From the NCBI GenBank assembly GCA_964547995.1, contig CAZJRB010000121.1, forward strand, positions 1 to 21,285: a DNA stretch of 21,285 nt, given 5' to 3'. The notes beneath the pieces are model-generated. The model was not told the DNA's origin and made no database searches. It saw only the letters and a list, made by a program, of their open reading frames with translations. The position numbers were made by a program, and so were the translations under genes. Positions 17,580 through 21,285 of the stretch are shown here, one piece after another (within the stretch, counting starts at the first letter, position 1; each line of letters opens with the position of its first letter). The DNA comes from CAZJRB01 sp964547995. Lineage in GTDB: Bacteria; Planctomycetota; Planctomycetia; Pirellulales; Thermoguttaceae.

Positions 17580-18989
17580 TTAGTCAGAAAAAGTGAACGA
17601 GTAAAGCTGGGCACCTCTTAGTTCGAATCTCAATCGGATTTCTTTGCCTTTGAGTTTTCCCAGCGAAAATCCCTTCTTCCACCGGATCGGCGCATCGGTG
17701 ACGGTTTTTGTGATCGGCTCGCCTTCGGCCAGTTCCTTCTTCTGCTTGTCGAGAACCGTGACTTTGATGGATCCACTCCCTGAAACGTCGGCCGAGAGCC
17801 GGAGCTTGTCTCCGGTACAGGCGACGGGCGTCGTTGTAATCAGTGCCGGCTTGTTGCTTTCAATCGGTTTGTAGGCGGCGAAGCCGTCGGGCCGCAGCGT
17901 GGCCATGCAGAGAAAGGCATTGCGCCAGTTGCCGTGGTGCCAGTCGCTGCCGCCGTAGTAGATCCGGATCTCGTCCTCGAGAAAGACCGGATATGCGCCG
18001 GCATAGACGCAGCCCCAGTCGTAGTCCATCTCCTTCTCGCTGTTGGCAATCAGGGGCGTGTCCGCGCAGACGCGGTTCCATGTTACCGTGTCGGGGCTCC
18101 ATGCCAGCTCACACCAGACGCGGTCCTCTTTCGGATAGATGATGGCCACGAGCCCGAGATAGACCCCGCCGTGGAAGAAAACCGGCATGGCGTAGGTCTG
18201 GTGACCGCGGTCCACTCCTTCGAGCACGACTTCGGCCTTGGTCCATTTCAAGAAGTCGTCGCTCTCGGTTCTGGCGACCTGGCGTCCTTGCTTACCCCAG
18301 GTTCGGGTAATGCCGACGTACTTGCCCAGGGTCGGCGCCCAGAGGGCGTTGTTGTGTGTGTCGCCTGCGACCTGGATTTCCGGGCAACGAATCGCTTTTC
18401 CCCAGTGAATCCCGTCGGCCGAAAAAGCGACGTTGACTCCCTGGAAGAAGGTCTTGTAACGTCGTTCCGGGTCGGGATCGCGAAGGTCCTTCAGCACACC
18501 GGCGCCGTGCGGCCCGCGCCAGAGAATATTATTCTTCTTGGAGCCCTCGAACTCCACCAGCCCCAGTTCCGGCTTCTCCCACTTGATTCCGTCCTTGGAA
18601 ACGGCGTAACAGATTGCCATTTCCCGGCCTCGCGGCGGCCGGTAGCGCTTCTCGCGCCGCTGTTGGAGTGTCATGCCCGTCGCCGAGTTGTCGACGATGA
18701 AGGGACTGTACCAGCACTTGTAGAGTTTGTCTTCTTCGTCGTAGATCACATTGGCATACAGGTTATCGAAACGTTTCTCCCAGGGCTTGTCTTCGGCCAT
18801 CAGCGGGTTGTGTTTGCTCTTTTCGGTCTTGCCGAGCACCAGCTTCGCGTTTTCCGCACTGTCGATGATCCGGGAATCGAGCACCAGGAACCGGGTCCGC
18901 CGCACGGGCTCGCCACCGATTGCCGGCGCCGAGCCGACAACGCCCAGCCAAACAATAAACACAATCGTACGCAAGGGCCAAAACCGCAC
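17580..18989 (-). CDS. secreted five-bladed beta-propeller, glycoside hydrolase-like
   Basis: This protein of about 469 aa has a signal peptide (MRFWPLRTIVFIVWLGVVGSAPAIGG). A propeller-type domain follows with repeated short motifs of the GH32/43/130-like superfamily: YANVIYDEEDKLYKCWYSPF, CYAVSKDGIKWEKPELG, RYKTFFQGVNVAFSADGIHW, CELAWSPDTVTWNRV and IRIYYGGSDWHHG. A small beta-rich domain (about 375-469) ends the protein. It probably acts on, or binds, carbohydrate outside the cytoplasm; activity is not proven. I place the start at GTG 18989, because GGAGG lies eight nt upstream and the signal peptide then begins correctly. ATG codons at 19010 and 19004 lack such a site. It lies downstream of the GH2 gene on the same strand, so the two may form one carbohydrate-degrading unit. 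Confidence 0.8.
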   Translation of the reverse strand: MRFWPLRTIVFIVWLGVVGSAPAIGGEPVRRTRFLVLDSRIIDSAENAKLVLGKTEKSKHNPLMAEDKPWEKRFDNLYANVIYDEEDKLYKCWYSPFIVDNSATGMTLQQRREKRYRPPRGREMAICYAVSKDGIKWEKPELGLVEFEGSKKNNILWRGPHGAGVLKDLRDPDPERRYKTFFQGVNVAFSADGIHWGKAIRCPEIQVAGDTHNNALWAPTLGKYVGITRTWGKQGRQVARTESDDFLKWTKAEVVLEGVDRGHQTYAMPVFFHGGVYLGLVAIIYPKEDRVWCELAWSPDTVTWNRVCADTPLIANSEKEMDYDWGCVYAGAYPVFLEDEIRIYYGGSDWHHGNWRNAFLCMATLRPDGFAAYKPIESNKPALITTTPVACTGDKLRLSADVSGSGSIKVTVLDKQKKELAEGEPITKTVTDAPIRWKKGFSLGKLKGKEIRLRFELRGAQLYSFTFSD

Positions 18990-19059
18990 TGGGGAATCCT
19001 CCATGTTCATGGTTTCATGAGCAAGAATAATTTCGGCAGCAGCTACGGTCGCCAGACCG

Positions 19060-19094
19060 TGGGATTCCCGCGCTCCGGCGAGCGCGGCTACCCA
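19060..19094. repeat. palindrome in the GH2/propeller gap
   Basis: A perfect 8-bp stem CCGCGCTC-CGGC-GAGCGCGG (19068-19087) is enclosed by TGGG and CCCA outer arms. It could act as an intercistronic mRNA stem or be another short palindromic repeat. Confidence 0.65.
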
Positions 19095-19114
19095 ACCTTC
19101 AAGTTTCCCAAAGC

Positions 19115-20614
19115 CTAGTGCTTCATGAAGTCCTTATACCATTTTTCGTTTTCGGCGGCCACCTTCTCGGGGTCTTCATTGAATTTGCCGCGGTCGTAGG
19201 TCATCAGACCGTTGCGCTCTCTTTCGACATCGGTGATCTGGGTCCATACGAATCCGCTGACGCCGGGATCGTGAACGAAGGGCGCATACTTCTTGCAGGC
19301 GCCCAGGTATTTTGCGTAGCCGTACTCGCCAATGACGGCGGCCCGGTTGGGTTCCGGCTTGGGGGCGTTGAGCGAGTGGTAGCAGTGGAAATCGACGATG
19401 TGGCCGACGCCTGCGTCGAAGCGGTTGGCCCCTTGATGCGGCATGCCGCCGGCACCGCTCTCGTGATTCGCCAACCGTGTCCCATCCATCGCGATGACCT
19501 TGGCGGTCACGTCTTTCAGATCGAACCCACCCAGCCCCCACCCTTCATTGAACGGTATCCACGAGACGATCGACGGATGGTTGAACCGCTCATCGATCAT
19601 CTGCTCCAGTTCGGCCATGAACTGGTCGCGGTGGTGTTCCTTGCTGCCGGGCGAGATGCTCGGCATGTCCTGCCAGACGAGCAGGCCCAGCTTGTCGCAC
19701 CAGTAGTACCAGCGCTGCGGTTCGACCTTGATGTGCTTGCGGCTCATGTTGAAGCCCAGTTGCTTGATGGCTTCGATGTCGTATCGCAGGGCGGCGTCGG
19801 TCGGAGCGGTCAAGTTGCCGCCCGGCCAGTAACCCTGGTCCAGCACGCCGTTTTGCACGATGAACTTGTTATTGAGCATCATGCGGGTGATTCCCTTGTC
19901 GTCCTTGCCGAGCGAACTCTTGCGCATGCCGAAGTAGCTTTCGACCGCATCCTTCGATCCGTCGAGGGCGACCTTCAGCCCGTAGAGGAACGGATCGTCC
20001 GGCCACCAGAGTTTCGCATTGGGGATCGGCAATTTGATGGGTTTGCCGGGCGTGCCGGTTGCCTCGGCGACTTTCTTCTCGCCGTCGAACACTTCCGCAC
20101 GGACTTTGGCCGCCGGGTCGCCGCCGCGGACGGCGACGGTCAGTTCCAGTTTGCCGCGGTCGATATCGGGGATCATTTTCAGACCGCTGATGCTGGTCTC
20201 GGAAACCGGTTCAAGCCAGGCGGTTTGCCAGATGCCGGTGCAGGGGATATAGAAGATTCCGCCCGGCCTGTTGGTCTGTTTACCGCGCGGATAGTGGTCC
20301 GAAGCCGTCGGGTCCCAGACGGCGACAACCAGCTCGTTCTCGCCCTTTTCGTTCAGTGCGCCGGTGATATCGAAGGAGAACGCGTCGTATCCGCCCCGGT
20401 GTGTGCCCAACTCCTTGCCGTTGAGATTCATCCAGTCCTTTCGGACCATCATAGGACGCGGGTATTCCGGCAAGGCATTTTCGGGCGATACCTCTTTGGC
20501 CCATTTCGACATGGGATAGTCGCCGGGAACCGGCTTGTACTCGGCTTTGCTGTCATCGGCCGCCCAAACCTCCATCGCAGCCATGAATACCATTGCAGCA
20601 AGCAGGTGTTTCAT
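19115..20614 (-). CDS. glycoside hydrolase family 2 protein with apparent internal deletion
   Basis: This secreted, probable beta-galactosidase/glucuronidase-type glycosidase has 499 aa. The signal peptide is MKHLLAAMVFMAAMEVWA. The GH2 barrel is well preserved: YFGMRKSSLGKDDKG, LGFNMSRKHIKVEPQRWYYWCDKLGLLVW split across strands, acid/base E357 in FNEGW, and candidate nucleophile E430 in VIGEYGYAKY. The N-terminal sugar-binding domain appears incomplete. MVRKDWMNLNG (56-66) runs straight into KELGTHRGGYDAFSFDIT (67-84), although in related proteins those segments are separated by the strands leading to a VNG-KELG motif. I infer an in-frame loss of roughly 60-80 residues, which may impair folding. 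GAGGAG before ATG 20614 fixes the start. The frame continues to 20662, but without a signal-peptide start. Confidence 0.9.
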   Translation of the reverse strand: MKHLLAAMVFMAAMEVWAADDSKAEYKPVPGDYPMSKWAKEVSPENALPEYPRPMMVRKDWMNLNGKELGTHRGGYDAFSFDITGALNEKGENELVVAVWDPTASDHYPRGKQTNRPGGIFYIPCTGIWQTAWLEPVSETSISGLKMIPDIDRGKLELTVAVRGGDPAAKVRAEVFDGEKKVAEATGTPGKPIKLPIPNAKLWWPDDPFLYGLKVALDGSKDAVESYFGMRKSSLGKDDKGITRMMLNNKFIVQNGVLDQGYWPGGNLTAPTDAALRYDIEAIKQLGFNMSRKHIKVEPQRWYYWCDKLGLLVWQDMPSISPGSKEHHRDQFMAELEQMIDERFNHPSIVSWIPFNEGWGLGGFDLKDVTAKVIAMDGTRLANHESGAGGMPHQGANRFDAGVGHIVDFHCYHSLNAPKPEPNRAAVIGEYGYAKYLGACKKYAPFVHDPGVSGFVWTQITDVERERNGLMTYDRGKFNEDPEKVAAENEKWYKDFMKH

Positions 20615-20918
20615 GTGCAATTCTCCTCGATTGCTCGTGATTGAGCACAAAGGAGGGGGCACCCGCCCCCGGACTTGGCTCGTTTGGTTATGGGCTCGTG
20701 ATTGACAACAGCAGATACCTTTCTCGACCCGTTAGGATACCCGTTCCATTGCCCGATGTCAAAGGTCATCACGCCGCGAGGTTGAGGAACAGATGTTTCT
20801 CCGGAACAAACGTTCCCGTCTTGAAGAAAAAACCCCGGCAGCCGTGGGACACGCAACGCAATCAAGAAAATCTGCAACACTTCAGCCGAATGGCGAAACG
20901 CGGTTTTCCCCGGGAAAT
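20615..20918. other. intergenic region upstream of the GH2 gene
   Basis: No convincing gene is seen here. This stretch should hold the promoter of the GH2/propeller pair, but no strong match was identified. The open frames in it lack protein character. Confidence 0.45.
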
Positions 20919-21081
20919 TGTAGGGAACGGCCTCTGTGCCGTTCCGCGGATCGGCCTCTGTGCCGTTCCGCGGATCGGCCTCTGTGCCGTTCCGCGGATC
21001 GGCCTCTGTGCCGTTCCGCGGATCGGCCAGGCAGCGTTGATGGCCGTCGCGCCCGGAACGCCATAGAGGCCGTTCCCTACA
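20919..21081. repeat. 24-bp tandem repeat (x4) enclosed by inverted 20-bp ends
   Basis: TGTAGGGAACGGCCTCTGTG (20919-20938) and its inverted copy (21062-21081, one mismatch) enclose four perfect 24-bp units at 20928-20951, 20952-20975, 20976-20999 and 21000-21023. Each unit contributes to a GGAACGG/CCGTTCC-type hairpin. There are no spacers between units, so it is not a CRISPR array. Frames reading through it (GLCAVPRI repeats) are artefacts of the 24-bp period. Confidence 0.9.
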
Positions 21082-21208
21082 GGACTTGCGATCTCTCAAT
21101 GTGTTTGCAGCGACGGCCTCGCAACGCCATCGTACTGCAAACGGCTGACGTGTTACGAAAATCTCAACCTTGCCAGTTCGTGCAGCCTGCTTTCATCATG
21201 ACATTGTT

Positions 21209-21285
21209 TCAGCAGGCAAACAATGCATCGATCTCCGCCACACCCGGCTCGCGGCGCAGGCCCGGCTCCAGCGTGCCGCTCATCA
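21209..21285 (-). CDS. possible C-terminal end of a gene running off the right edge
   Basis: The minus strand is open from the window edge to TGA at 21211-21209, ending MSGTLEPGLRREPGVAEI followed by DALFAC. Only 25 codons are visible, so this may be a real C-terminus or chance. No family can be named. The preceding stretch 21082-21208 shows nothing recognisable. Confidence 0.3.
   Translation of the reverse strand, partial: MSGTLEPGLRREPGVAEIDALFAC

Noticed and set aside
17934..19118. 394-aa + strand open frame
   Set aside because: It is a shadow of the secreted beta-propeller gene, which has a signal peptide and family motifs.
19118..20644. 508-aa + strand open frame
   Set aside because: It mirrors the GH2 gene codon for codon on the other strand and shows no recognisable domain.
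20919..21081. CRISPR-like array
   Set aside because: The 24-bp units are directly adjacent with no spacers, and no cas genes are present.

Overview
The window looks like chromosomal DNA from a GC-rich planctomycete, probably of the Pirellulales type. This is inferred from a small membrane protein with the N-terminal NPYQSP motif common in planctomycetes, secreted glycan-active and lipoprotein genes, a 23S rRNA gene with its own nearby promoter rather than an obvious 16S-23S spacer, and many short palindromic repeats between genes. There is no phage, plasmid, transposase or CRISPR machinery. Most genes are ordinary chromosomal genes; the unusual content lies mainly between them.

Layout. Positions 1-437 (-) are the 5' part of a 23S rRNA gene, with a leader and a good sigma70-type promoter at 861-889. 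On the + strand follow an AarF/ABC1/UbiB-family kinase-like protein (993-2708), a predicted lipoprotein with a duplicated tyrosine-rich domain (3108-4358) and ribosomal protein S21 (4533-4730). Quinolinate phosphoribosyltransferase nadC (5026-5943, -) is divergent from a ComEA-like helix-hairpin-helix protein (6165-6575, +). Next are the NPYQSP membrane protein (6661-7134, +), a NADAR/YbiA-family protein (7216-7737, -) and excinuclease subunit uvrB (8013-10085, +).

The middle section holds a small KAPE-repeat lipoprotein (10304-10591, -), an ECF-like sigma factor with its probable anti-sigma partner (10856-12215, +) and a small secreted protein (12384-12803, +). The right half is mostly minus strand: a secreted metzincin-type metallopeptidase (12963-14759), an enolase-superfamily protein (15089-16441), a NarL/FixJ response regulator without a kinase nearby (16562-17200), a secreted beta-propeller glycosidase-like protein (17580-18989) and a GH2 glycosidase (19115-20614). 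The last two probably form a carbohydrate-degrading pair. A gene end at 21209-21285 may run off the right edge.

The most interesting structure is a set of palindromic repeats in nearly every intergenic gap. One family, built on a CATGCCCACG hairpin, occurs four times (2919-3022, 5958-6072, 12852-12966, 14832-14996). Two copies are 115-bp near-identical inverted repeats about 6.8 kb apart. The other two carry the same 25-nt central spacer in opposite orientation relative to the same flank. At least four unrelated palindromic or tandem repeat types are also present. They resemble REP/REPIN elements, but no RAYT transposase is in the window. The GH2 gene also appears to have lost an in-frame piece of its N-terminal domain.
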